From NCBI GenBank assembly GCA_002239025.1, contig MPNM01000010.1, positions 55,096 to 119,095 of the forward strand: 64,000 nucleotides of DNA, given 5' to 3'. Both the position numbers and the translations under genes were made by a program. Positions 56,185-64,000 of this stretch are shown in pieces. The notes beneath the pieces were generated by a model. It was not told the origin of the DNA, did not search any database, and saw only the letters and a program-made list of their open reading frames with translations. The first letter of the stretch is position 1. Each line of letters begins with the position of its first letter. The DNA is from Chloroflexi bacterium bin125 (GTDB taxonomy: Bacteria; Chloroflexota; Dehalococcoidia; Bin125).

Positions 56185-57204
56185 TCACTCTCTTGAAGAG
56201 TTCTTGCGGCTGACAGTGACACCCGAGAGGGTCTCAAGCACGACACGATTCGCCAACAGCGCCGTCACATCCGAGTGGTCATAGGGAGGCGCAACCTCGA
56301 CCACATCCATGCCCAGCAGGTTTGATTCCATCCCGATCCTTCGCACCGCATCGAGAAGCTGTCGCGATGTCAGCCCACCCGACTCCGGCGTACCTGTCCC
56401 CGGCGCCATGCCCGGATCAACCACGTCGACATCAACCGAGAGAAAGACTCCGTCGCAATCATCGGCTGCCCGCTCCAACGCTTCGGTGAGACACTCGTCG
56501 AGGCCGCGATTCACCACTTCGGTCATCTCGTACCAGCGCATTCGCTGATCCGCCATCCACTCGAGAATCGGCGGGTCAGGCCAGTAGCCCCGCAATCCAA
56601 TCTGCAGGAATCGATCACCGCGAATTGCCCCGCTCAGGATCAGTCGGCGCATCGGCGTGCCGTGCCCCCAGAGACCACCTTCCGAATCGCCGGTATCGGC
56701 ATGAGCATCGAAGTGAACCAGCGAGACCCGACCGAAGCCGTGGTGTTGGGCAACACCCTGTGCGGTGGCGTAAGTGATCGTGTGATCACCACCCAGCACG
56801 ACCGGAATCGCGCCGGCAGCAGACACCTGCCGACACGCCTCCATGAGGTTCTTGAGCCCGCCTTCGCTGTCCAGTTGCTGCATGTTGACATCGCCAGCAT
56901 CAACGACACCCAGTTCGCCCAACGGATCAACTCGCAAGGCCAGGTGCGGCCGATAACCGGAGTGCGGGATGTAGTCAGTGGATCGAATTGCGTTAGGACC
57001 GAATCGTGCGCCGGGCCGATAGCTCGTACCAGCGTCAAACGGTGCGCCGAGAATGACTGCCTGAGATCCCTCCAGCGTTGCCGGATCGCTCAAACTGGCG
57101 TGCGGAACGCCAAGGAACGTGTTCGCTCCTCCGTAGCGATTTGGCGGTGGATTGCGCCGGTGAGCCTCGGCATAAGAACGGGGCAGATATGTCCGGTCAG
57201 TCAT
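56185..57204 (-). CDS. Agmatinase/arginase-family ureohydrolase
   Basis: A 339-residue ureohydrolase with all Mn ligands in place: His141 (G-G-D-H), Asp166/His168/Asp170 (H-F-D-A-H-A-D) and Asp258/Asp260 (S-V-D-V-D). It probably hydrolyses agmatine or another guanidino compound to urea and an amine. ATG 57204, preceded by GGGAGGG, fixes the start; the longer frame to 57456 overlaps the divergent formate-dehydrogenase gene. Confidence 0.9.
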   Translation of the reverse strand: MTDRTYLPRSYAEAHRRNPPPNRYGGANTFLGVPHASLSDPATLEGSQAVILGAPFDAGTSYRPGARFGPNAIRSTDYIPHSGYRPHLALRVDPLGELGVVDAGDVNMQQLDSEGGLKNLMEACRQVSAAGAIPVVLGGDHTITYATAQGVAQHHGFGRVSLVHFDAHADTGDSEGGLWGHGTPMRRLILSGAIRGDRFLQIGLRGYWPDPPILEWMADQRMRWYEMTEVVNRGLDECLTEALERAADDCDGVFLSVDVDVVDPGMAPGTGTPESGGLTSRQLLDAVRRIGMESNLLGMDVVEVAPPYDHSDVTALLANRVVLETLSGVTVSRKNSSRE

Positions 57205-57276
57205 CACTAGCCCTCCCATCCGATCACCATCGGGAGCAATCAGAGTGGTATCTAGAATGGTATCCAGCACGTCTCG

Positions 57277-58911
57277 ATGGGTGGAAACGATGGCCGACCC
57301 AATGGCCGGAAGGGCTTGGACCGGGTGGTAACTGAGACAGCAACCGAGGCGCGACTCACAGAGTTGCAAACAGCGTTGACGGCACTGCCGCGTCAACGAA
57401 CCCAGGCGCTGCCGGCACTGCACCTGGTTGACGAAGCATTCGGCTTCCTCGACCACGCTGCGTTAGAGGAGGTCGCACGCTGGATCCATTTGCCCAGGGC
57501 CGAACTCTTTGCGGTCGCAACCAGCTATACCGAGTTCCGCTGGAGCCCCTTCGCATCGGACAGCGTTCGCGTTTGTCGCGGTCTGCCTTGCCAGATCGCC
57601 GCCGGAAGCAATGAATCAGGAAGCAAGGAAGCAGAAGGTGAAGCACACGAGTGCATGTTTCTCTGCGCGGCAGCCGAACAGGGGCCAGTCACAGTCTCCG
57701 GAGCAGACCGGCTGGAAGCATCGATACCCCAGGCCACCTTTGACAGCGCTCGAGCGACGGTCCCGGGAGGTCTGAAACGAGTCACAGCCACCCGAACTTC
57801 GGACCCAGTCCAATGGCGCGGGTGGGAAGCGGCTGCTCGACTCAGCCCTTCTCAAGCGCTTGCTGTTGTCGGCGAAGCCAGTCTGCTGGGCCGCGGCGGC
57901 GCGTACTTTCCTGTGCAGATCAAGTGGAGCGGCGCCATCGACGCAGCCGAACGCAATGGACAACCACTGCTCGTCGCCAATGGCGAAGAAGGCGAACCTG
58001 GCACGTTCAAGGACCGCTGGCTGATGGAGTCCGACCCTCAGCGCATTCTCGAAGGCATCAGGATCGCTTGTTACGTGCTCGGCGCATCGCATGCCTACTG
58101 GTACATCAACGGCATGGCCGACCGCTCAGCAGCCGCAGCGGCCAATGCGATCGCCTCAGCGAAATCAGCCGGATTGATGGACGGACTGGCCGTCGAGATC
58201 CGACGCGGCGCCGGAGGCTACGTCTGCGGTGAGGAGTCGGTAATCCTGGAATCGATTGAAGGACACCGCGCGGTGCCGAGGCTCAAGCCGCCGTTTCCCA
58301 CCGAGCGCGGATTGTGGGGCCGTCCCACCGCAATCAATAGCGTTGAAACGCTATCGAACGTCCCCGACATCTTTGAGTTCGGACCCGACTGGTTCAAGGA
58401 AGTGGGAACCGATCGCGCGCCCGGCACCAAGCTGATCCAGCTCAGCGGAGCATTCCGAAATCGCGGAGTCGTCGAACTACCGCTCGGCACACCCGTGTCG
58501 GAGATCGTGGACCTGGGCGAACCGAGAGAGGCATTGGCCGGCGTCACGATGGGCGGACCATCCGGCGGCTTCCTCGCGTCCGAGAATTTCGACACGCCGA
58601 TCGCACCTGGAGCAATGGACGGGCATGGAGCCTTGCTCGGCGCCGGCGGGATCATCGCGATCCCCAAATCGTTCGGCATCGAGCGGGCGCTGGCCGTCTG
58701 GGCCGACTACAACGCCAACGAATCCTGTGGCAAGTGCACGCCCTGCCGCGAGGGTTCAGCTCGAATGGCCACAGCCCTCGCCGAGGGCAACTGGGCCGAT
58801 GTCGAAGAGCTCATCCCCCTGATCACAGCCGGCTCCCTCTGCGGCCTCGGCCAGATGGCGCCCAATCCCATCACCTCAGCTAGACACCAATTTGGCGGGA
58901 GCGTCACGTGA
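57277..58911 (+). CDS. NAD-dependent formate dehydrogenase, fused NuoE/NuoF-like diaphorase subunit
   Basis: A 544-residue fusion. Residues about 20-150 are a NuoE-like [2Fe-2S] domain (Cys100, 105, 126, 130). The rest is NuoF-like, with FMN and NADH sites (G-R-G-G-A-Y-F-P and G-E-E-G-E-P-G-T-F-K-D-R), G-G-Y-V-C-G-E-E and the [4Fe-4S] site S-C-G-K-C-T-P-C-R-E-G plus a later Cys (S-L-C-G-L-G). It takes electrons from the molybdenum subunit encoded next and reduces NAD. ATG 57277 or GTG 57325 could start translation. Confidence 0.9.
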   Translation: MGGNDGRPNGRKGLDRVVTETATEARLTELQTALTALPRQRTQALPALHLVDEAFGFLDHAALEEVARWIHLPRAELFAVATSYTEFRWSPFASDSVRVCRGLPCQIAAGSNESGSKEAEGEAHECMFLCAAAEQGPVTVSGADRLEASIPQATFDSARATVPGGLKRVTATRTSDPVQWRGWEAAARLSPSQALAVVGEASLLGRGGAYFPVQIKWSGAIDAAERNGQPLLVANGEEGEPGTFKDRWLMESDPQRILEGIRIACYVLGASHAYWYINGMADRSAAAAANAIASAKSAGLMDGLAVEIRRGAGGYVCGEESVILESIEGHRAVPRLKPPFPTERGLWGRPTAINSVETLSNVPDIFEFGPDWFKEVGTDRAPGTKLIQLSGAFRNRGVVELPLGTPVSEIVDLGEPREALAGVTMGGPSGGFLASENFDTPIAPGAMDGHGALLGAGGIIAIPKSFGIERALAVWADYNANESCGKCTPCREGSARMATALAEGNWADVEELIPLITAGSLCGLGQMAPNPITSARHQFGGSVT

Positions 58912-61691
58912 CGACCAGCACATCCGCACAAGCGATCCACGCGAACATTGACGGTCAGGCAATCTCCGTTTCACCAGGTGCAACAGTTCTCGATGCCGTG
59001 CTCTCCGCCGGCATCGACCTACCCCATCTGTGCAAGGACAACGACGGCCCGGCGCTTGGCGCTTGCCGCACCTGTCTTGTCGAGATTGACGGCGTCCGGG
59101 GACTGCCTGCAGCCTGCCACACGCCGCTCACCGACGGCCAGGTCGTACACACCAATTCTGAGACCGCGGCCACAGCTCGCAAAGGCATCATCGAGCTCAC
59201 CCTGGCGATGACTGAACGTGGCATCGACGCCGACGGCTCAGGTCAGACCGAGCTGCGACATCACGCTGCAACACACGACGCCAGCGGCGACCGTTGGACC
59301 GCACGATCCAACGATCACATCGACGAAAGCAACCACTTCTACAAGTTCGACGCCACCGACTGCATCCTCTGCGGACGCTGCGTCTCGGCCTGTAGCGATC
59401 GACAACACATCGGAGCGATTGGCATCGCCGGCGCAGGCAAGGCTGCGCGCATCGCGTCATTCGGCGACGAACCGCTGGGCGAATCAACCTGCACGTCCTG
59501 CGGCTCCTGTGTCGCCGCCTGCCCAACCGAGGCGCTCATGCCCAAACGCGCCGCTTCTGGAGTCAAGACGGTCTCAACGGTCTGCCCCTATTGCGGCGTT
59601 GGCTGCGGCATCAACATCACCGCCGAGGATGGCATCCTCACCCACGTTGACGACGACCCAAACAACCTCTCCTCGAAGGGTCTGCTCTGCGTCAAGGGAC
59701 GCTTTGGCACAGCCTTCGTCAACCATTCTGACCGGCTGACCACACCGTTGATCCGTGGACCCAATGGCTTGCAGCCCGCTTCCTGGGACGACGCGCTCGA
59801 CCTCGTCGCCGAGAAGTTTGCCGAGCATCGCGGAGCATTTGGCTCGTTCTCGTCGGCTAAGGCGACGAACGAAGACAACTACATGCTGCAGAAGTTCGTC
59901 CGTGCCGTAATGGACACGAACAACATCGACCATTGCACCCGACTCTGCCACTCGCCTTCGGTCGAAGCGATGCTGGCCCAACTCGGTTCCGGCGCCACCT
60001 CAAACAGCTACAGCGACTACGAGGCATCGGACTGCCTCTTCGTCGTCGGCGCAGACCCATCCTCGAACCATCCCGTCGCCGCCTCAAGGATGCGCACCGC
60101 TGTCGACCGCGGAGCCGCGCTGATCGTGCTCAATCCCAAGCGCATCGAGATGTGCGACCACACCGACCTCTGGCTGCGTCAATATCCCGGCACCGATGTC
60201 GCAGTGCTCAACGGCATGGCCAAAGTGATCCTCGACGAGGGCCTGGCCGACGAACCGTTCATCGCCGATCGCACCGAGGGCTACGACGAGTGGCGAGCAG
60301 AACTCGACGAGTACACCCCCGAACGCGTCGAGCAGATGTCCGGCGTGCCAGCTGACCTGCTAATCCGCGCAGCTCGCACCTATGCGCAACCCAATCCAAC
60401 AGACTCCGGTCCCGGCGGCTCGTGTCTGATCTGGGGCATGGGCGTCACGCAACACACCAATGGCACCGCCAACGCCACAGCATTACTCAATCTCGCCCTG
60501 CTGACCGGACAGGTCGGACGCGTCGGCAACGGTGTATCGCCGCTGCGCGGCCAGAACAATGTGCAGGGCGCTGGCGACGCCGGCTGTGTGCCCGACGCAT
60601 TGCCCGGCTACCAGCGATACACCCCAGAGGTGTTGCAGAAGTTCAACGACATCTGGCAGTCCGACCTGCCGCAGGCTGAAGGTCTACGCGCGACCGACAT
60701 GGTCGAGAGCATGCTTTCGAGTGACGGCGTCCGCTGCATGTACATTGTCGGCGAGAACCCACTCCTGACCGAGCCAAACCTCGCCCACGCCCGCGAAGCG
60801 ATCGGCAAGCTCGACTTCCTTGTCGTGCAGGACATCTTCATGCACGAAACGGCTGAGTTGGCCGATGTCGTCCTGCCGGCGGCCTCCTTCGCCGAGAAGG
60901 AAGGCACGTTCACCAATTCCGAGCGCCGCGTGCAGCGCGTCCGTCAGGTGATTCCGCCCATCGGACTGGCGCGAGCCGATTGGGAGATTGTGCAGGATGT
61001 GGCGCGGCGCACCGCCCGGCAGCTTGGGTTGACATCGATCGGCTTTGAACACGGCTCCGCCGCCTCGGTCTTCGACGAGCTGGCTTCCCTGACGCCGATC
61101 ATGGCCGGACTGTCCCACACAAGACTCGACGCCGAAGGCGGCATTCAGTGGCCATGCCCCAGCGAGGACCATCCAGGCACGCCGCGCCTCTACGACGAGT
61201 CGTTCCCGCGCGGACTGGGCAAGTTCATTCCCGTGCGGCAACTGGCACCATCGGAGGAAGCACCCGATGAGCGCTATCCGCTCATCCTCAACACAGGTCG
61301 CGTCCTCTATCACTGGCACGGCGGCACGATTACGCGTCGCGTCGAGGGTCTTGTCGATTCCTGGCCGGAGCTTCGAGTCGCCATTCACCCAAACGACGCA
61401 GCCAGACTGGAGATCACCAATGGCGACTCCGTCTGGGTCGCCTCGCGTAGAGGCCGTCTGGAAGGCGTCAGTTTCGTCACCGATGACGTGGCCGAAGGTT
61501 CAATCTTCGTCCCCTTCGTACGCCTCGCCGAGAGCGCCGTCAACTGGCTAACCAACAACGTCTATGACGAAGTAGCCCGCATCCCCGAGTACAAAGTCTG
61601 CGCGGTCGCCGTCGAGAGAGCCGCCGACCCATCGGAGTGGAAAGACAGTGGAGCAGGGCGCAAGCGAGGCAAACGCCGCCAGTACTGGTAA
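58908..61691 (+). CDS. Formate dehydrogenase, molybdenum catalytic subunit (NAD-linked type)
   Basis: A 927-residue catalytic subunit. N-terminal [2Fe-2S] ferredoxin domain with C-R-T-C, a His/Cys NuoG-like region, two [4Fe-4S] motifs (C-I-L-C-G-R-C..C and C-T-S-C-G-S-C..C), a further [4Fe-4S] at C-P-Y-C-G-V-G-C, and the Mo-bis-MGD domain. The Mo ligand is Cys347 in C-T-R-L-C-H-S-P-S, so no selenocysteine is needed. The GTG start overlaps the NuoEF gene (GTGA). The pair oxidises formate to CO2 with NAD reduction. No FdhD or cofactor genes are in the window. Confidence 0.92.
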   Translation: MTTSTSAQAIHANIDGQAISVSPGATVLDAVLSAGIDLPHLCKDNDGPALGACRTCLVEIDGVRGLPAACHTPLTDGQVVHTNSETAATARKGIIELTLAMTERGIDADGSGQTELRHHAATHDASGDRWTARSNDHIDESNHFYKFDATDCILCGRCVSACSDRQHIGAIGIAGAGKAARIASFGDEPLGESTCTSCGSCVAACPTEALMPKRAASGVKTVSTVCPYCGVGCGINITAEDGILTHVDDDPNNLSSKGLLCVKGRFGTAFVNHSDRLTTPLIRGPNGLQPASWDDALDLVAEKFAEHRGAFGSFSSAKATNEDNYMLQKFVRAVMDTNNIDHCTRLCHSPSVEAMLAQLGSGATSNSYSDYEASDCLFVVGADPSSNHPVAASRMRTAVDRGAALIVLNPKRIEMCDHTDLWLRQYPGTDVAVLNGMAKVILDEGLADEPFIADRTEGYDEWRAELDEYTPERVEQMSGVPADLLIRAARTYAQPNPTDSGPGGSCLIWGMGVTQHTNGTANATALLNLALLTGQVGRVGNGVSPLRGQNNVQGAGDAGCVPDALPGYQRYTPEVLQKFNDIWQSDLPQAEGLRATDMVESMLSSDGVRCMYIVGENPLLTEPNLAHAREAIGKLDFLVVQDIFMHETAELADVVLPAASFAEKEGTFTNSERRVQRVRQVIPPIGLARADWEIVQDVARRTARQLGLTSIGFEHGSAASVFDELASLTPIMAGLSHTRLDAEGGIQWPCPSEDHPGTPRLYDESFPRGLGKFIPVRQLAPSEEAPDERYPLILNTGRVLYHWHGGTITRRVEGLVDSWPELRVAIHPNDAARLEITNGDSVWVASRRGRLEGVSFVTDDVAEGSIFVPFVRLAESAVNWLTNNVYDEVARIPEYKVCAVAVERAADPSEWKDSGAGRKRGKRRQYW

Positions 61692-61704
61692 GCCGCCTGG
61701 AGCG

Positions 61705-62646
61705 CTACGCGTCCGGCTCAGCAATCGCGTTGAGCAGCCCCACCACGACGATCCGCTCGTCGTAGCTGTGCGTGTCCTCGTCGAAGTCCCCCGAGCAAGT
61801 AATCAAGGTCACGACCGACTCACGAGTCTGGCTCAGATACTTCACGGCCTCCCTTGAGTCAGGATCGATGTGGGCAATATCGACCACGTCGTAGACGTAG
61901 TAACGATCAGTTGCTTGGTCGAACATGATCATCTGGTCGCCAACCCGCGTCTCGTCCAGCTTCCAACAAACACCGACATCGACGTGACCGTCCCGATCCT
62001 GGTAGTCCCGGTGTCCGCCCAGCAGGGCGTTGCCTGGTTCGCCGGGAATCGCGGAACGATTGAACCAGCCCACCACGAACGGATTGTCGGGCGATCCCAT
62101 TGCGCCGTCCGGTGTCAATCCAACCTGCACCACCGCTGCCCGGATCCCTGCCGAGGGAAGAATCAGCTCCCAGGATGTTGAAAATCTCGGTCCGCTGGAA
62201 GGCACGACGCCGTTGTCCAACGGCAAGATGCTGCCCTCGGAGCCGTCGGACCCGAAGGTGAGATCCGAGTCGTTGAAATCTTCCTCCAACACCTCCGACA
62301 GTTTCGGCAGCACAACCCGCGGTTCCCCCGGCTCAGCCGGCAGACCTCGAGGATCCTCAATGTTCTCTTCATCCGAGTTGGCCAGCCCGTTGTACGGCAC
62401 ATAGCGAACCTCACGAGACCCATCGCCGGCCGACTCCCCGTTGGAGTCTGGCCAGGCCGATGCGTGAGATGTCGATGGCCTCGAGGCGCTGCCAAACCCA
62501 AGGATCGGAATCAGGACCAGAGCGACAAGCAGCAGGAATAAAGCAACGATGCCCGCGAAAAACCTCGGCCGCTGATAGCGAAGATCTGCGAGGTACCAGA
62601 GCAGGTCATAGCACCAGCCGGAGGCCTCCTGCAGGGTTCGCAGCAT
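61705..62646 (-). CDS. Sortase, membrane-anchored
   Basis: A 313-residue sortase with an N-terminal cytoplasmic head, TM helix (about 29-50), a disordered linker and a C-terminal sortase barrel. Catalytic residues are His212 (G-G-H-R-D-Y), Cys284 (T-L-I-T-C-S-G) and Arg298 (Y-D-E-R-I-V). It would join surface proteins to cell-envelope acceptors. It lies 18 bases from the second sortase on the same strand. No LPxTG-like substrate is seen in the window. Confidence 0.9.
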   Translation of the reverse strand: MLRTLQEASGWCYDLLWYLADLRYQRPRFFAGIVALFLLLVALVLIPILGFGSASRPSTSHASAWPDSNGESAGDGSREVRYVPYNGLANSDEENIEDPRGLPAEPGEPRVVLPKLSEVLEEDFNDSDLTFGSDGSEGSILPLDNGVVPSSGPRFSTSWELILPSAGIRAAVVQVGLTPDGAMGSPDNPFVVGWFNRSAIPGEPGNALLGGHRDYQDRDGHVDVGVCWKLDETRVGDQMIMFDQATDRYYVYDVVDIAHIDPDSREAVKYLSQTRESVVTLITCSGDFDEDTHSYDERIVVVGLLNAIAEPDA

Positions 62647-62664
62647 CCGCTTGGCCTCGACATC

Positions 62665-63699
62665 CTATGCGTCGGGCGACGCGACCGCTGCGAGCACACC
62701 CACGACGACGAACCGATGTGAGTATTGGTGAGTTTCTGCGTTGAATGCACCGGTACAGGTGATCAGAGTGATGACTGGTTCCTCAGTGTTTCTGAGGTAG
62801 CGCACCGCGTCCGGATCGTATGGATTGATCGTCACTGCTTCAGTGACCGTGTAGATGTAGTAGATATCGCTGTCGTTATCGCGCACAAGCATCAAGTCGC
62901 CTGCTTCGGTATTGACCAGCTCCCAGCAGACGCCCGTGCCGATGTTGCCCGACTTGTCTTCGAAGTCGCGATGCCCAGCCAGCAGGGTGTTTCCCGTCTC
63001 GCCCGGCGCAGCGCTGGAGTCCAACCAACCGATCACATAGGGATTGTCCGGCGAGCCCATCGCGCCCGACTGCGTCCTCCCCACGCGGACGATGGTGCTC
63101 TTCAGCCCGGCTGAAGGTACGAGCAACTCCCAGGTGGTCCGATGTTCTTCGCGACTTGAGACGACGACGCCATTGGAGATCGGCAGGATTCCGCCTTCGG
63201 AGCCGTCGGTGCCGTGTTGAAGGGCGTCTTCGTCCAGCTCTTCTTCCAGCACCGAGTCGAGCGGGACGACGACGAACCCCGCCACAACCAGCGGCCCGGC
63301 ATCCTCCTCGACCACTTGCTGGTCAGGTTGGGATTGCTGTTGCTCGGATCCCTGATCTTGTTGGGCTTGTGCGGTCGACTCTTGCTGTGCTGACTCTTCG
63401 TCTGATGCGGTCGATGGCTGATCGGCGGAGTCTGCCTGTCGAGTTTGGCTGCTGTCCCGCTGATCGTCGCTCTGGGTATCCACTACCACAACAGGTGGTG
63501 GATTGGAGGAGGAATCTTGTTCCTGGTCGGCCTGTTCGACCTGAGCAGCAGCGGTGTCCGGCCCTAAGTCGCCGCTGTCATCACTGCCAACAGCCAGGAA
63601 CAGCACAAGCAACGTGATCACGAACGCGATTGGCGCGATCACAGCGGCGGCAACGACCGCCGGTCGTTCCGTCCACAGGTCTCGGAGTCGGTCCAGCAT
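62665..63699 (-). CDS. Sortase, membrane-anchored, with long low-complexity linker
   Basis: A 344-residue sortase: TM helix (about 14-36), then an acidic, Gln/Ser-rich disordered linker of about 100 residues, then the catalytic barrel with His243 (A-G-H-R-D-F), Cys315 (L-I-T-C-T-G) and Arg329 (S-H-R-F-V-V). It is a paralogue of the sortase downstream. ATG 63699 has AAGGG nine bases upstream; a GTG at 63720 is possible. The linker may let the enzyme reach across the envelope. Confidence 0.9.
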   Translation of the reverse strand: MLDRLRDLWTERPAVVAAAVIAPIAFVITLLVLFLAVGSDDSGDLGPDTAAAQVEQADQEQDSSSNPPPVVVVDTQSDDQRDSSQTRQADSADQPSTASDEESAQQESTAQAQQDQGSEQQQSQPDQQVVEEDAGPLVVAGFVVVPLDSVLEEELDEDALQHGTDGSEGGILPISNGVVVSSREEHRTTWELLVPSAGLKSTIVRVGRTQSGAMGSPDNPYVIGWLDSSAAPGETGNTLLAGHRDFEDKSGNIGTGVCWELVNTEAGDLMLVRDNDSDIYYIYTVTEAVTINPYDPDAVRYLRNTEEPVITLITCTGAFNAETHQYSHRFVVVGVLAAVASPDA

Positions 63700-63931
63700 G
63701 GCCGCCATCCCTTGCGCCACCCTCGACGCCTGTCAGGTCAATGTACGCAGCTACTGCCGACACCGGCAAACGGAATCCGCAATCTCAGTTAGCCCAGCGT
63801 AAATCGGATGAGACCTGGTGAGCAGCCAAGACGGACGCGAATCAGCAAACTGGAGCGCGCACAGTAGCGCGTCGGCAATGTCGGGCGTAGGCTGGTACTT
63901 CGCGCCGGACAGGATCTGTGGCGCACTGCGT

Positions 63932-64000
63932 GGGGCTGTAGCTCAGTTGGGAGAGCGTTTGACTGGCAGTCAAAAGGCCGGGGGTTCGAGTCCCCCCAGC
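63932..64000 (+). tRNA. tRNA-Ala (anticodon GGC), 3' end cut by window
   Basis: GGGGCTG acceptor, D arm, anticodon stem TTTGA/TCAAA around CTGGCAG (anticodon GGC), and T arm GGGGG-TTCGAGT-CCCCC. The last acceptor bases lie beyond base 64000. The stretch 63700-63931 upstream shows no gene. Confidence 0.92.

Overview
The window is a 64 kb stretch of a GC-rich bacterial genome with densely packed genes on both strands. The gene content is dominated by expanded catabolic families: class III (CaiB/BaiF) CoA-transferases, tandem SDRs, crotonases, an enolase-superfamily dehydratase, a metal-dependent amidohydrolase, an LLM flavin monooxygenase and an acyl-CoA dehydrogenase. Together with two membrane-anchored sortases and a c-di-AMP riboswitch (both more usual in single-membrane bacteria), this best fits Chloroflexota, probably the SAR202/Dehalococcoidia side. 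That assignment is an inference from gene content; no rRNA or marker tree is available here.

Layout. 0-12.4 kb: end of a methylmalonyl-CoA epimerase, a patatin-like lipase, a CaiB gene pair, a minus-strand operon (tag, PaaG-like crotonase, GNAT, glutaredoxin-thioredoxin reductase fusion), a three-TM membrane protein, coaE, a 730-residue double CaiB protein, a DUF4258/DUF2283-like pair and a single CaiB gene. 12.4-22.9 kb: a tandem 155-bp repeat, alpha/beta hydrolase, class I CoA-transferase, amidohydrolase, MFS carrier, tRNA-Pro(CGG), enolase-superfamily dehydratase, a poly-C/poly-G palindrome and citramalate synthase. 22.9-33.2 kb: stand-alone AICAR transformylase, a TIGR01777 epimerase, DinB, hydrolases, sulfurtransferase, katG, D-threonine-aldolase-like enzyme and a PIN toxin pair. 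33.3-43.1 kb: second CaiB pair, three tandem SDRs, a RelE-like pair, PPOX, pterin dehydratase, threonine dehydratase, DinB, SRAP and a crotonase. 43.1-44.3 kb: an apparently orphan c-di-AMP riboswitch with its own intrinsic terminator, plus two small genes. 44.3-51.8 kb: a beta-hydroxyacid dehydrogenase, a cyclic-nucleotide-binding protein, and an overlapping three-gene unit (DUF4365 nuclease-like protein, unknown 379-residue protein, CoA-transferase homologue without its catalytic Glu), then an alcohol dehydrogenase and small membrane proteins. 51.9-64 kb: acyl-CoA dehydrogenase/DUF2277, crotonase, LLM oxidoreductase, Uma2, agmatinase, a two-gene NAD-linked formate dehydrogenase, two sortases and a truncated tRNA-Ala(GGC).

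How it works together. Most genes point to CoA-thioester chemistry on acids: CoA is loaded by CoA-transferases, and the thioester is then processed by crotonases, acyl-CoA dehydrogenase, SDRs and beta-hydroxyacid dehydrogenase. Formate oxidation supplies NADH. Three independent CaiB units each pair a half lacking the catalytic Asp with a half that has it, always in that order, which suggests a recurring heteromeric enzyme design. Short palindromic repeats fill most of the non-coding gaps.
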